Counted from the stretch's first letter, positions 10,819 through 23,303 are shown. The stretch is DNA of 64,000 bases from Mesorhabditis belari (GCA_958450365.1 CAUEEP010000743.1:2906001-2970000); one strand, 5' to 3'. Numbers and translations: made by a program. The notes: generated by a model from the letters alone, not told the origin.

Positions 10819-13800
10819 ATGTGGAAAGTGATCATTGTTTTCACGGCGATAAAGCTCTCAGAAGCGGTTTGTTTTTAAGGATTGAATGTCTGATTTAAAG
10901 TTGAATTTCTGTAAGCCCTATGGCTCTCTGGTTGTGTGAAAAATTGAAATATTTTTAGTGTTTATCTTCTGGAGCATGTGGGTCTTCGTGTGCTCCAGCT
11001 CCAGCTGCATCATGTGCTCCATCTTCTTGTCAACCGGGATATTCCTGTGGTCCGTATGGTTGTGCTCGGAATCGAGCTCGCTCAGCGCTCACCAAGAAAT
11101 TTGTTAGTTTTATGACTTTTCAATCTCTTAACTTGTGGCTTGAAGTTTTAAAAAAAAAAATTAACGAATTTCTAGGAGGGGATCTTTTTGGATGATTCGT
11201 CAGAAGAGCATACAAATCTCGCTCATCTTCCAACGAAATCTCGATCCGAGGAAATTCCAGAAGCTCGTGTCATCAATCGAAATATTTTTGGAATGAGACG
11301 GTGAAAACTTATGAATTTTAGAAATTAACAAAAACAAGGGACAAGGAACAAACAAAACAACAACGGAAACTTCGGCTAAACCGTTTCCAGTCCATTCTTT
11401 AACCAGAGAAGAGAACTCTGGCTCGGGCCTAGCTTCAAATTTGTTCTGACTCTATAATTTTCCCTGAACACTTTAATTTGTCCGACAAACTAAATCATAG
11501 TAAGGTAAATAGTAAGGTCAAACAGTAGGATATTGCTTTAGCCTAAGGGTGGTCGAACTTATTCCGATTTTCTGCACATGGCTTCTGTTTAAACCTTCCT
11601 TCTCCTACAGGAAACACTGTTGTAATCGTATTTGAAACACGTGCAAAAGATTTAGACTTTAGATCAGATTAGGTGTTAGACACACTAAACCAGCAAAAGC
11701 AACAAACAAAAACTTTAGAAAGAACAAAGTGAGCGCTGAGGAGCCAGTGGAATCGATTCAAACAGAAGTGATCACTCCAACAGCACAAACCTTTGACAAT
11801 CAGACAATCGATTTACTAGTGGTTTGTGAGTCTTAAAGAGGCTTTAAAATCTTCACTTCCCAGAATCCCAACTATTTGTTCCGTCAATGTTGTGAACAAC
11901 GTCATCTGCCTGATACTTGTTTGAGCAAATGTAACTACAATGCCTACACGAAAGATGCGGTCAGAGTTATCAAACATTTTTCCCCAACCATTAGCAATCC
12001 AACTTTAAGCTTTAAGCTTAAATTTCTTGAGCTGTTCAATTTAAATGCTCTTAGCATCATTAAATACCGTATTTTCTGTAATAGTAGTGCAGTCTGTAAT
12101 AGTAGTGCAGTCTGTAATAGTAGTGCAGTCTGTAATAGTAGTGCAGTCTGTAATAGTAGTGCAGTCTGTAATAGTAGTGCAGTCTGTAATAGTAGTGCAG
12201 GCTGGAGGGGGGTTGAAAAAATACTAGTGCGCACTACTATTACAGAAAATACGGTACGCTAAATCTTTCTCTGTCAATTGGTTTAAAAACTATTTAAATT
12301 GAAAAGCTCAACACCAAGAAATTTGAGGTCAAAGTTGAATTGCTAATGAGAAAAGGAGCGGATCAAATGTCCCACAATCTCAGGCTCAAATCTTCTACTT
12401 CTACTACTTTACTCCCAAGTTCTAAAACTCGTTCACTTCTAAGTATTACTTTGTTTTTTGTGTAAGTCTTATATTGTGATGGATTGCCTCAAACGAGACT
12501 TTCGATGGCAGAGCTGAGATCTAAAAAGCACCCCAGCTTAGCTCATACATTACTGGGGATAAACCATTGAGCCGGATTGAAAGAGACGGACAGGGACAGT
12601 CAAAGTGTCAACCCGACCGGATTTCACTCTTCTTTTTTCTTTTCTTTCTCTTTTTCACTATTCTAACCAGCAAATTTTTTTCTCTTTAAGTTTAAGAAGA
12701 GAAAAAAGATTTAACATTAAAGAAGTAGATAGATTAAACTTGGGTTTATCTTTAATAATTGATTCTAAACTAATAATTGATTCTAAACTCTTCAATAATT
12801 GATTCTAAACTCATAATTGATTCTAAACTCTTCAATAATTGATTCTAAACTCATAATATTAGTATCCAAGTATGAAATCATAATTGAGAAACAAATTATC
12901 TATGAAAATGCGGATTGAATAGTACCAAAAATACATGAAAATTTTGTAGAAAACGAGTCAGTTTCACGTTTTAGCAAACAGCAATTGTTTTTCTAAAGCT
13001 AAAACATTTTATTCACGTTTTTAGAAAACAAAAACTGTTTTTTTAAAGATGGAAATGACTTGTTTTCCATAAAAAGCCTATGTCTAGTATCAAATTGTTT
13101 TTTTTAAAGCAACAATTTTAGCTTCAATCAATGTATTTCAAGACGGATGGTTGCCCGTTGGAAGCGGCTGCTGATATGCACTTTTGTGCTGCACAGGTTT
13201 AAAAAGAAGAAAAGACACGTATTTCTATGGATGCATAGGGTCGTGATCATCGTCAATGCTGTATTCGGAATGGGGTGACGACGACGTTAGCCGGGGAGAA
13301 ATGCCTCACTTTCTGTGATCAAACTCCTGATAAGTGAGTTGAATTTTGGGAAATTCTTGATTGCTTTATAAAAATTCAAGTTTGTCTACTGTAAGAATTG
13401 TAAGAATTTCACTGAAACATTTGAATATTTTCTGTCAAAGCTTTCGTAGCAGACCGAATAGAAGTCTTGTCTTCTAGTTGAGGATCTCTCAACCTTTGAT
13501 CTAAAGGTTCGATCCTGGTGGCCAGAAAAATTCGTTCTTTCTTTCATTATGCGTTTTTTTTTCAATTTCAATCATTCAATCAGTCAATTTCTTAACAATA
13601 TTTGAGTAATAGGGGTAATTAAGAGTCAAAATTTCCTTCTTTTTTTTCTAATTCATTTTTCGTATCAAATATTTGTGTCTAGGGGTTATTTTTGACGCTG
13701 ATCACGAAACGCATGTTTTTAGCCTAGGTTTCTGCACGGAAAACTAACGAAACGTGAAAACAGCCATTTTTTTTTGGCTCTGCCGCCATTTACTAAAATA

Positions 13801-14595
13801 GCTGTAAAAACTTTTAGAAAATAGATATCTCAAAACGCTTTTTACCAATCGATCCGTCTTGAATTCAGCTTTAGGATGAGCTATAAAACGTCAAAAATTC
13901 GACAAATTTAAGGTACTCTCCCAAAAAATCGGAAAGGACTTTTTCATCAACCCAATAGAAGCCCCCTATAGGAGCGTCGCGTAGTCGAAGTTTATTCTCA
14001 AACAAACGCTCAATATCTCGACACTAGTACGTTTATTTCTGCGCGCTTTGGTATCAAATTAAAGTAGAGAGGATTGGTGGTTTTTTGAGATATAACACAG
14101 AATTTTAGCATTAACGAGCGCTTAGAAAAAAATGATTAAAAAGTGGCAAAAAAAAGTCGATTTTTCAATCATTTTTCAATCATTTTGTTCTAAGTGTTAA
14201 AAACTTTTAGAAGAAAGATATCTCAAAACGCTTTTTACCAATCGATCCGTCTTGAATTCAGCTTTAGGATGAGCTATAAAACGTCAAAATTCGACAAATT
14301 TAAGGTACTCTCCCAAAAAATCGGGAAGGACTTTTCCATTCAACCAAATAAATATACTTTTTAAAAGTACAAAATGAGTTTCTTTTAGGCTTAAAAATCG
14401 TTAAATAAAGATCAAAAAAAAAAGAGAAATGAAAATATGAAAATAAAAACCTGATTGTTTCTTTTTGTTTTCAGGATTACTCATCTCGACTACTCGTATG
14501 TTCCTTGCTATGATCGCTTCGAAAATATGAAGAGATGTTTCTTCAGTGAAATCAAATTCCGTGCCGAGAAACAATTCGGAAAATTTCGAGCATAA
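10819..14595 (+). CDS. Secreted DB-module cysteine-rich protein
   Basis: Exons: 10819-10866, 10959-11102, 11176-11300, 11719-11821, 11864-11959, 13143-13196, 13239-13333 and 14475-14595, stop TAA. Intron phases agree throughout. MWKVIIVFTAIKLSEA is a signal peptide. A Cys/Pro/Ala-rich linker follows, then an acidic segment. The C-terminal third has the cysteine spacing of the nematode DB module: FRQCCEQRHLPDTCLSKC, then HFCAAQGRDHRQCC, EKCLTFCD and VPCYDRFENMKRC. DB-module proteins are nematode secreted or surface proteins of unknown biochemical role. The fifth intron (11960-13142) carries a MITE with an internal minisatellite and the last intron carries direct repeats. The model is about 260 aa. 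The domain call is strong; function is unknown. Confidence 0.85.
12065..12256. mobile_element. TA-flanked MITE with terminal-derived minisatellite
   Basis: The ends are TACCGTATTTTCTGTAATAG and its complement ACAGAAAATACGGTA. The interior is seven copies of an 18-bp unit (CTGTAATAGTAGTGCAGT) whose sequence is that of the inverted repeat itself, followed by a short unique part. A related copy lies in opposite orientation at 32105-32432. It sits in an intron of the DB gene. Open frames here are repeat artefacts. Confidence 0.9.
12745..12860. repeat. AATAATTGATTCTAAACTC short tandem repeat
   Basis: About five copies of an 18-34-nt unit containing TAATTGATTCTAAACTC lie within the DB-gene intron. 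Confidence 0.85.
13799..14345. repeat. 150-bp direct repeats around a MITE-derived segment
   Basis: 13799-13950 and 14196-14345 are near-identical direct copies (shared CTTTTTACCAATCGATCCGT). Between them, 13960-14160 is the reverse complement of the MITE interior at 16730-16930. Probably a rearranged or partly duplicated repeat element in the last intron of the DB gene. Confidence 0.75.
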
Positions 14596-14871
14596 GCTAA
14601 AAAGTGAAGCCTAAAATTTTTTAAAAACTTTAATCTTTATTTAATCTTTCGAATTTCAAGAAATTCTTTATACAAAATTTTTCATAAAATCACCGAAAAA
14701 AAATGCTAATTTTTAAAAGAATGATAGCGAAAATTACAAAAAAAAAAAAGAAACAATCTCTGTACAAATAAAAAAACAAGATTGATATGAAAGCTTTTTT
14801 TAAAGAAAAGAATCGAATAAATGAATAAATAAATGAACGAATAGACATAAAGACATAATTGGGGAGTGGGA

Positions 14872-15328
14872 CAAATGCTATCTTTTTTTGCGCACCCGGA
14901 CATTTGCGCACCTTTTTTTCCGCACTGAGCCCATTAGCGCACCTTTTTTCGCGTTTTAAAAAAGCTCTAAAAGCTAATATTAACCAATTTCTATTCCAAA
15001 ATTTGTTTTTCTAGGTAATTTTAGGGCGTAGAATCGAAATTTTGACATATCAGAGCTTGTGGAAACAAACGGACGGAGTTATACAAAGAGAAAAATCGAC
15101 AATTTTCTGTAATTTGATCTAGCCGTTTTGTCTTTCAAATTGGTTCCACAATCTGTTATGTCAAAATTTGAATTCGACACCCTCAACCTAGAAAAACAAC
15201 ATTTGGAATAGAAATTGGTTAATATTAGCTTTTTAGAGCTTTTTTAAAACGCGAAAGAAGGTGCGCTAATGGGCAAGGTGCGCAAATGTTCGGGTGCGCA
15301 AAAAAAAGATCGCATTTGTCCCACTCCC
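14872..15328. mobile_element. Foldback element with 8-bp target duplication
   Basis: The ends GGGAGTGGGACAAATGCTAT and the complementary right end are flanked by identical CATAATTG octamers (14864-14871 and 15329-15336). The interior arms are long inverted repeats containing TTTGCGCACC and AAAAAGCTCTAAAAGC. An 8-bp duplication fits hAT-type integration. No transposase is present. Confidence 0.85.
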
Positions 15329-15573
15329 CATAATTGTTTATGTTTTTTTTTTCTATTGTTTAAGAAATTTTTTACCCGCTACGCGAACTAGTTTGGAATT
15401 TTTAAGACTAGGAAACCCGTGATTCCCTATAAAAAGAAAAAGAAAGTCTTCTATCATTGGAAAATGATATTGGTAAAATTTTGAGAAACAAGAAACAATT
15501 AAACTCTAGAAATATCAACCCTTTTTTTTGTTTTTTGATCACAGCACTTTTCTTTGATAACAATTGCTCAACT

Positions 15574-18500
15574 TTAAACAGTTTCAATAGGTTCTGGGAA
15601 AATATGATGTCTACAAACAATAAAAAGGAAATAAACCGTGAAAAGGAGCAACAAATAGAAAGCGGTATTGTCACAGAGATGTGGATACATCCACCAGAAA
15701 CCCCAAACAACCGCCAATTGAACTGAAAGATCATGGTTTACTTCTTTTTCCCCATTTCTAAAGACTATCAAAGCTTTAAAGAGCGCTTTGAATTAAGAGC
15801 GATTCTCAAGAAAACCCGAATTATTTTATCTTTATCTTTATCGAGATCTTTATTATCTTTGCTGAGAATTTAAAGTCAATCTTTTTGAAGCTTACTTGCA
15901 AAAATCCATAGAACAAAGTCGCCAATTTCTAGCCGGAAAACAGGATTGGCAGCTCGCTGTGCCGCAAACTCGACTCCATCTCCATTCCCCGAGCTCTCAA
16001 AAGCACTCAAAGCGTTTTGAAATCTGTATATAAAAGATAAAAGATGATTGATGATCTATAAAATCAAAAAAAAACCTTCGATAAATATTCGAGAAGAATC
16101 CTCGATTTTGTGGATGAGAAGTCGGCGTTGATGGATCGCTCATAAAACCGTGAAAAGCGGCTGTCATCGTTTCCCCTCGAAATGTTGTCACTAAATTTTT
16201 TTTAAAATGAAAAATTAAGAAATTTTACATGGAAATTGTGTAACAAGTGAGTTGAATGCATGTTGGATTGGATTGCTGGCTCGTGGCGGTGGAGCTAAAG
16301 CTCTATTCGTTGCTTGGAAACTTGTTTTCATGAAACCTGTAGACACTGGTACACTTGGCATGCTGTTTTCTGATTGTATGTCGCCCGAGCTTCGGTGGGG
16401 TTCGGTTGGCTGAAAAAAATGGGAATTTTGTAGAGTCTATTCATTGCTTTACCTGTGGTGCTTTTCGGTAAGGTGTATTGGAGACGTGACAGTGCACAAC
16501 ACATTGATCTTCCACCCCGTATGAGGATAACGATCGATTGTCATCGCGAAGTAGTTGCCCCTAAAAGATAAAAGTTGCTGACTTTAAAGTATTATATTAA
16601 CTTTAGTTCATATCTACCATAAATACTTTAATAGAAGCCCCTATTAAGGTGATCGGGGAGTATTTGTGGAATCATCCCCACAAAAAGAGCTGGTGGTGAT
16701 CAGCTAGTATTTGTGGAATCATCCGACTTTTTTTTGCCACTTTTTAATCATTTTTTTCTAAGCGCTCGTTAATGCTAAAAATCTGTGTTATATCTCAAAA
16801 AGCCACCAATCCTCTCTACTTTAACTTGATACCAAAGCGCGCAGAAACAAACGTACTAGTGTCGAGATATTGAGCGTTTGTTTGAGAGTAAACTTCGACT
16901 ACGCGACGCTCCTATAGGAGGGCTTCTATTAGAGCATTTAGGGTAATCTTGATTTTTCGAACCCATTCTTATTTCATTTCTTACCTTATAAATCAATCGA
17001 ACGACCTTTCCTTCGGCGAGCGCTGTGGCAAAGAACTCCCTAAAAGTACAAAGTACAATAAGATACAAAAATACAGGATGATTTAAAATTATGGCAACTT
17101 CTTTTTAGAAAAGTAGCTACAAAATGTCTAACTTATTTCAAAAGTGTCAAGTGTTATAGAGAGAATTGAAGCCCTTAATCTTGACTTCATTTATCTACTA
17201 AAAACTTCATAATCGGAGTTATGCAGCTCATTTTATAAGCTTTCAAATGAGCTCTAGTTGGCCTCTCTCTAACGAAGAACTATTTTTGATGATTTTCTTT
17301 ATAAAAAAATGGCATTTTGCAGCTACTTTTCTAAAAAGAAATTGCCATTTATATTTCCAAAATATTGCCAAAGAAAATTACTTTTTAAAATCGCCAACAG
17401 TTCGATTGAAAACGGTGCTCGCCATGACGTGCGTGTCATCAAGAAACTTTAGCTTCAGCGCTGTATTCGGCTTTTCAATTTCCTCTTTTTCTAAATCAGA
17501 AACTAGATCCGAAACTTAAATCTTCAAATATTTCAAATCAAATTTTTTTAATACCTTCTATCAATTCAACATCATTCTCTTGAACATCATCGCTTTCGGA
17601 CGTTTCCGAGGATCTACAAAAAGTTTACAATGTAAAAAATCTTAAAATATTAATCTATTAATCTATTAAAGCTCTATTAATCAATTAAAGCTCTAATAAT
17701 CAATTAAAAAATGAACAAACTCTTCATTTGAAGATTCGCCCATCTCACTCGGCAGCGGTCCCTCGCCAACCAGAGTCGCATTCTCCACTGTTCGCTCAGT
17801 TCTCTTCAATTTGTTTATTAATTTCTTTTTTCGATAATAGTTCTTGAGTATCTAGATATTAGCTTTTATACAAGTACATACCGTAAATACTGTAATAGTA
17901 CCCACCCCCAAAATGACGGCGAGGAGTGTTGCGTAGTTTAGCTTTAAACGCGTTTTTCTCGACACTTTATGCTTATGCTGGTTTATGGTTTATGGTTTAT
18001 GGACTGATTTATGCTACAATGCGCGCTTAGGTATCAAAAAATAGCCCTGAAATTCAGAACTATTTTTTGATACCAAAAACGCATTTTTTGAAAGTACGGG
18101 CGCTTTGGAAAAAATGAAATACTAAAAAACTTTTGCGACTACGCGACTGTACGAGGGGGGTGGGGTACTATTACAGTATTTACGGTACTTTATTTATAAC
18201 TACTTACGACAAATATTTCTTTTTAAAATCTTATATTCAGAATAAAAACTTCCTCACCGTTTCTTCGAACACTTCCTCTCCCTCAAAATTCACCGTTCGC
18301 GTATTCTCAGAAGCATTTCTAAACATAAGAAATAAAAGACTATTTGATGCTTTCAAATCTAATTTCTATATTTAAATCCAACCTTCCAGTGACGACAGCT
18401 AACGTAGCGAGAGCTGCCAGCTCACTATCGGAAAACTCGCTCTCTCGTCCAGCGTTCATTTGAATAGGGATTTGCACCTGGTAGAGACGCATCTCACCAT

Positions 18501-20214
18501 TTGGAATTGATCTGAAAGTTTGCTTTTTTTTGAAAATGTTTTTGCAAGTTACTCAATGGCTTGTCCTTCTACAATGGTTTCTGGTGATTGGATCACGATG
18601 TTGATGTGAGAAATGGCTCGTGGAGCGCTTTCATTTGTTGAGGGGCGGAATCTGAAAAGGGATTAGCATGGTCGGTTTTGGTTTAACAGAATGAAAAATT
18701 TATACATAAATACAGCCAAATTCGAGGCAAAAATTTTTCCAAAAGAACACAGATATCTTTCTTTTGCTTTTAGATGATACAAAAAGAACTTTAGCTGTAA
18801 ATTTGTACCCGGGGGTTTGCAAGATCGTCGAATCGATTAGAGCTATTCATTTTATCGAGTCTACCAATTAAAATTCGGATTTACTTGGTTCTAAACTTTT
18901 AGAGAAACTCGAAAAGAAACTTATTAGCCTATCTTGGAGAGGCTATTCGCAACTTTCAAATCATTTATAATAATCATAATTATTTTTTAAATAACAGCTT
19001 TACAATTGCATTGCTCAAAGTATCGAACCTTGCTCCAGCAGCTCGAATCCGTCGAACGAGATCACCGGGAAACTGTCGGACATCATTTAGGCCCACGTGG
19101 AGCACCTAAAATATACTTTATTTTTAATCTAGAATTTCAGCACCTAAAATATATGTCTTATTTTTTAAATCTAGAATTTCAGGTTATAGGCTCAGGTTGG
19201 CTTATATCAAATATTATTTAAATACCTGCACGAAACGATGGCTTGCCCAGGTTTGCATCTCGACGAGAAAAATCTCGTAGTTGAGCGCTGGAAAGCCGGT
19301 GCTTAGCCAAGCGAGGTAGAGAATAGTGCCGAAAAATATCCCGACCAATAGGAAAATCACCTGCAAATGGTATTACTTTATAACATTACATATAAGTAAC
19401 TACCGTAAATACTGTAATAGTACCCCACCCCCATAATGACGGTGCGGAGCGTTGCGTAGTCTAGCTTTGGACGCGCTTTTCTCGACACTGGTTTATGCTA
19501 CAATGCGCGCTTAGGTATCAAAAAATAGCTGAAATTCAGGGCTATTTTTTGATACCAAAGACGCATTTTTGAAAGTACGGGTGCTTTGAAAAAAATGAAA
19601 TACTAAAAAACTTTTGCGACTACGCGACTGTACGACGGGGGTGGGGTACTATTACAGTATTTACGGTAGTTTATTTCCGGGTTCATTAGGTTCACCATAC
19701 GTCATCGAATTTTTTTTCACGAAAGAAACAAGAACTTTGGTAATCGACAATTGTTCTAATGAGTAAAGTTTTAAAGAGAAACTTAAAGCTATCACTACTT
19801 TAAACTACTTTAAGCTACTTTAAACTACTTTAAGCTACTTTAAACTACTTTAAGCTACTTTAAACTTTAAGCTACTTTAAAATACTTTAAACTACTTTAA
19901 ACTACTTTAAAAGCTACTTTAAACTATTTTAAACTACTTTAAACTATTTTAAACTACTTTAAACTACTTTAAACTACTTTAAACTACTTTAAAGCTACTT
20001 TAAAGCTACTTTAAACTTTAAACTACTTTAAACTTTAAACTACTTTAAACTTTAAGCTACTTTAAACTTTAAGCTAAAAGATTAACTAATATGTTTTGGT
20101 ATGCTTTTAGAAAATAAAAAAGCTCAATAAAATATAAATTAAAAGTCAAAATCAAACCTCAATCCCGATGCCTTCCGGGTGAAAATCGGCAAACATCTCG
20201 AAAAAAGAAAGCAT
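15574..20214 (-). CDS. TMUB1/2-like membrane protein with ubiquitin-like domain
   Basis: The minus-strand ATG is at 20212-20214 and the stop at 15574-15576, with about 14 exons. Near the N terminus is a membrane segment (VIFLLVGIFFGTILYLAWL). The middle is acidic (SSETSESDDVQENDVELIE). The ubiquitin-like domain includes LKLKFLDDTHVMAS, VVRLIYKGQLLRDDNRSLSS and DQCVVHCHVS. A Ser/Pro linker and two C-terminal membrane segments (around VLWIFAIQLAVVWGFWWMY and FYLLLLFTVYFLFIVC) follow. This order (TM, UBL, two TM) is that of TMUB1/TMUB2, membrane proteins linked in mammals to ER-associated degradation and ubiquitin signalling. Intron phases agree except between the exons at 19004-19105 and 18553-18651, where a small exon is probably missing from my model. 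Three introns carry TA-flanked MITEs. Confidence 0.8.
16615..16945. mobile_element. TA-flanked MITE, TACCATAAATACTTTAATAG end
   Basis: The left end TACCATAAATACTTTAATAG is matched by the complement of TACCCTAAATGCTCTAATAG on the right. Its interior (GACACTAGTACGTTTGTTTC region) recurs inverted at 13960-14160. It lies in a TMUB-gene intron. A fragment of the family is at 58700-58736. Confidence 0.75.
17879..18187. mobile_element. TA-flanked MITE, TACCGTAAATACTGTAATAG family
   Basis: Inverted ends TACCGTAAATACTGTAATAG and complement are flanked by TA. A sister copy, very similar throughout, lies at 19401-19668 in the same orientation and the same host gene. Confidence 0.9.
19401..19668. mobile_element. 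TA-flanked MITE, second copy of the 17879 family
   Basis: Same inverted ends and interior as 17879-18187 (shared GCGCGCTTAGGTATCAAAAA), lacking about 40 bp of it. It lies in the intron following the first transmembrane exon of the TMUB gene. Confidence 0.9.
19795..20075. repeat. CTACTTTAAA satellite
   Basis: About 280 bp of variant decamers (AAACTACTTT, AAGCTACTTT, AAACTTTAAG). It lies in the first intron of the TMUB gene. Confidence 0.95.
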
Positions 20215-20775
20215 TTGCGCAAAAAACTTGTTTTAAAAATAGAATATCTTCTAGAAAAAAAAGGGACAAAATTAATCACAGATCATATGCTTTTAGCGCG
20301 GTTTTTTTTTTATTTCTTTTGTTAGCTGTTTCATTTGAGAGAGCAATTGAGAGAGAATCGACTCGTTTGTGCACACAAACTACCGTAATTAGAGCAAAGA
20401 ATGCATGGCGGCCTCGCTTTTTTTTTCTTCTCAACTCCATCTTCCTTGTTCATGTTTTTGCAGGATGTTTTTCTTTCAAAAAATATCTGTTTTTCTATAA
20501 ACCAGATGTTTAATTTGCTTTTGATTGATATTGATTTGATTTAAAAATAAACGCCAATGGCAAAGTTTGACAAAATTTTTCCTTCACTGATCCAATTAAA
20601 GTCACATTTGCTAGTTTTTTTGAACTATAGCTTTTTTAGAGTTATATATGCTTGTTATTTTTTAATATTATGATTATTTGTTATTTGTTATTTGTTATTT
20701 ATTATTTATTATTTGTTATTTATTATTTTTAATATTTGAAACTTTTCCAGCCACAAGATCAACTCGGCTCGAAAC
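20215..20775. other. Divergent intergenic region
   Basis: It separates the divergent TMUB and SWIB genes. TTATTTGTTATT microsatellite at 20655-20735. An acceptor-like TTTTCCAG at 20743-20750, 25 nt before the SWIB ATG, could be a trans-splice site. That role is inferred. Confidence 0.4.
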
Positions 20776-23303
20776 ATGGAAGTGTTGCCGATCCCACGCG
20801 ATGACATTAAAGAAGCGATCGATGATGTAATCAAGGTAAATTTTTTAATTTTATATATTTAACTAATTGTATGGTCAAATTCTAAAATTAATCCACATTG
20901 GACTAATTTATCTTTAAACTTTTGATAGAAATTTTGCCTACTTAATGATTTTTTTTGTATGACAGCTGTCCTACTTAGTTAAGATTCTTGTTTTTCTCAC
21001 CAAGAACTATATCCTGATAAAGTTTATCGATTAAACATTCATTTAATAAATTGCAGTATTGAAAACAAAGTATAACGCATAATTAGTAAACTTTTTACTG
21101 AATCTAACTTCATTTTAGGAACGCGGCCTTGACGTCATCACCTCAACGATCATTCGCAATTATTTAAAGGAAAAATTCGATAAGGTTTATTAAAACTATA
21201 ATAATAACAATATAACAATTCTTTTTAGGATTTCACTTCTTTTAAAAAGCAAATCGATGAGATTACAAGGGAACAGATTGAGAAAGTGATGGCAAAGAAC
21301 AAAGCGAACAAGGAACAGAGTGACTCGGAAAAGGTTTTTTTAAGAATTCTTTTTATTCAGAAAAGATATCAGGGATAAGATAGACTGTAGCTAAAATATC
21401 TTACTATTTTATAAATCTCAGGACAATGGAAATCAAAGCGGAAGCAGCTTATCGGATTCGGACGTTGAGGACAAGGCTCCGCCAACAAAAGCTCCCGAAG
21501 TGAAAGCGACAAAAGAGGTACAAATTAAAAAGATTTTTAAAAGCATTAAAGTTTTGAAAAAGCTAATTAAAGCATTCATAAGCCAAAAACAAGCAATTCT
21601 ATGTTTTTAAACGACAACTTTTAGCGTCGTCGCAAAGTTACCCCCGATGTTGACAGTGACGACGATTTAATGACCAAAGTGAAGAGGTGGATAATTCAAA
21701 AATGATTCTAATAGCTTTAGATAAGGAAAAATATTAGAAATCTTTCATATCTTAATGTTAATTGAAATTTTTTCTTGAAAAAAATTGATTTCAGACGCCG
21801 CGGAGCGCAAACCACGACCACACGCAAGACAAAGAGCAAGGTTGGGGGATTGGGGGAGTAAACTTTAAAATATAATGAATTTCTAAAGATATAAGATGTT
21901 TAGCAAGTAAAAGACTACAAGAAACTAGTTTTTATCATCATAAACTTTTCAGGCACCGCGCAAAGCGGGCAACTCCGCGTTTAGCCGGGTTTTCTACTGT
22001 ACAGAAGATCTTCAGGTTAGTGAATGATAAAGTAAAGAAATGAATTGAATCCTCAATCTTCTACTTACCAGCTAGATGCTTTATCACTGAGCTATAAGCC
22101 TTCTTTCCCCCAAAAAGAAATAGGAAAGACAAGGAAGAAGAAAGAAAGGATGAAAGAGAAGTTATGATCTTAAAATCTACTGTTTAAGGCAAGTTATGAT
22201 CTTAAAATCTTAAAGTTATGAAATCTACTGGTTAAGGCAATCACCGGCAAGCCTTACATGCGTCGATGTGATGTGGTGAAATCAATGTGGAAGTACATCG
22301 ACGCCAATAATTTGAAGAACCCGAAAAATAAGCGGTTTTGTTTGAAAGACGAAAAAATTTGTATCCCAGTCTTTCAGAATGATTAATTGTGATGAGAATT
22401 TGAAGAAAATCTTCAAAAAGGCGAACTTCTTGGTGAGTTTTAAAGGGAGACATTTGGAGAAAATCTTATTTTCAGGGTTTTGGTATGATGAGCGTGCTCA
22501 CCAATCACATTCTTGATCCAAACGAGCTCGGCGGGGATCATGTAGAGCTGGCGAATGAGGCAAAAAAGCTGCTCATTGAGGTCGGCTTTAAAAAACTCTT
22601 CAATTTGCTTTACAGACTTAAAGCATAGTGATGATCCGGAATCTGAACTGACTAGGGAATTTCAACTGGGTGTAGTGACCAAATGACATGAGCCAACGCA
22701 GAATTTCATGCTGATTCCGAATCTGATTTCTGTTTCCGCTATGGAGCACTCTGTAAACAATTATAAGCGTGCAAAGTTTTGTATGGGATTTTAAACATTC
22801 CCGAGCTTATAAGCAGATTTCCTAGAGATTGTAAGAAGCAGTGGTGGCCGAGTGGCAGTTAGTTAGAATCAAAGGGAAAACCTCTCTAGTTCGAGTCCGC
22901 CGTTTTACTTTTTTCTCTTGCTTTTTTTGAATTTGCAAAGTTAATTGTTCTACGTTTCAAATACAAGTTTATTTTAAACTACTTGATGTTTATTTTAAGT
23001 TTATTTTAAACTACTATTTTAAACTGCTAACTACTACTAAACTAAAATGTTTACTTTTAACTATTAACTATTACTTTTAACTCCCTTGTGAGTAATTATA
23101 GACTGAAGAAACCTCGATATCTAAAAATTCAATACCAAAAGCATTTTGAAATCATTTTTCAAAAGAATATCAACTGTGGCTATTAGTTTACTATATAATT
23201 TTACTTATCTTTCCAGGAACTCAACAAAGACATCATCAACGACAATGCCGATGGAGAGTTCGTGAACAAAGGGAAAGATGGAGATGCCAGCGATTCGGAT
23301 TAG
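20776..23303 (+). CDS. DEK_C plus SWIB domain nuclear protein (UAF30/TRI1-like)
   Basis: Eleven exons: 20776-20835, 21119-21184, 21229-21333, 21422-21517, 21625-21686, 21795-21840, 21953-22015, 22237-22334, 22378-22432, 22476-22580 and 23217-23303. All phases agree. Residues 1-60 resemble a DEK C-terminal domain (RGLDVITSTIIRNYLKEKF). A charged, Ser/Asp- and Lys/Arg-rich linker follows. A SWIB domain runs from about residue 155 to 235 (KPYMRRCDVVKSMWKYI, NPKNKRMINCDENLKKIF, MSVLTNHILDP). The tail is acidic (DGDASDSD). The same domain order occurs in yeast UAF30 and TRI1; SWIB domains act in chromatin and transcription complexes. I placed a 43-nt intron at 22335-22377 because it restores the SWIB consensus and avoids a stop. 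About 280 aa. Confidence 0.88.
22028..22105 (-). pseudogene. tRNA-Thr-like fragment
   Basis: The minus strand reads a D-arm-like TTATAGCTCAGTGATAAAGC and a GGT-containing anticodon-like loop, then a degraded T arm. It lies in an intron. Probably a tRNA pseudogene or SINE head. Confidence 0.4.
22848..22912 (+). pseudogene. tRNA-like pol III fragment
   Basis: GTGGCCGAGTGGCAGTTAG (A-box-like) and AGTTCGAGTCC (B box) are spaced as in a Leu/Ser tRNA, but the stems do not close well. It lies in the last intron of the SWIB gene. Confidence 0.45.

Noticed and set aside
11944..12262. Frames with CNSSAV or LLQTAL repeats
   Set aside because: Translations of the 18-bp minisatellite in the MITE; only the real DB exon at 11864-11959 is coding.
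13440..13530. Possible tRNA gene (GGTTCGATCC B-box match)
   Set aside because: No convincing A box or acceptor pairing; at most a degraded pol III fragment.
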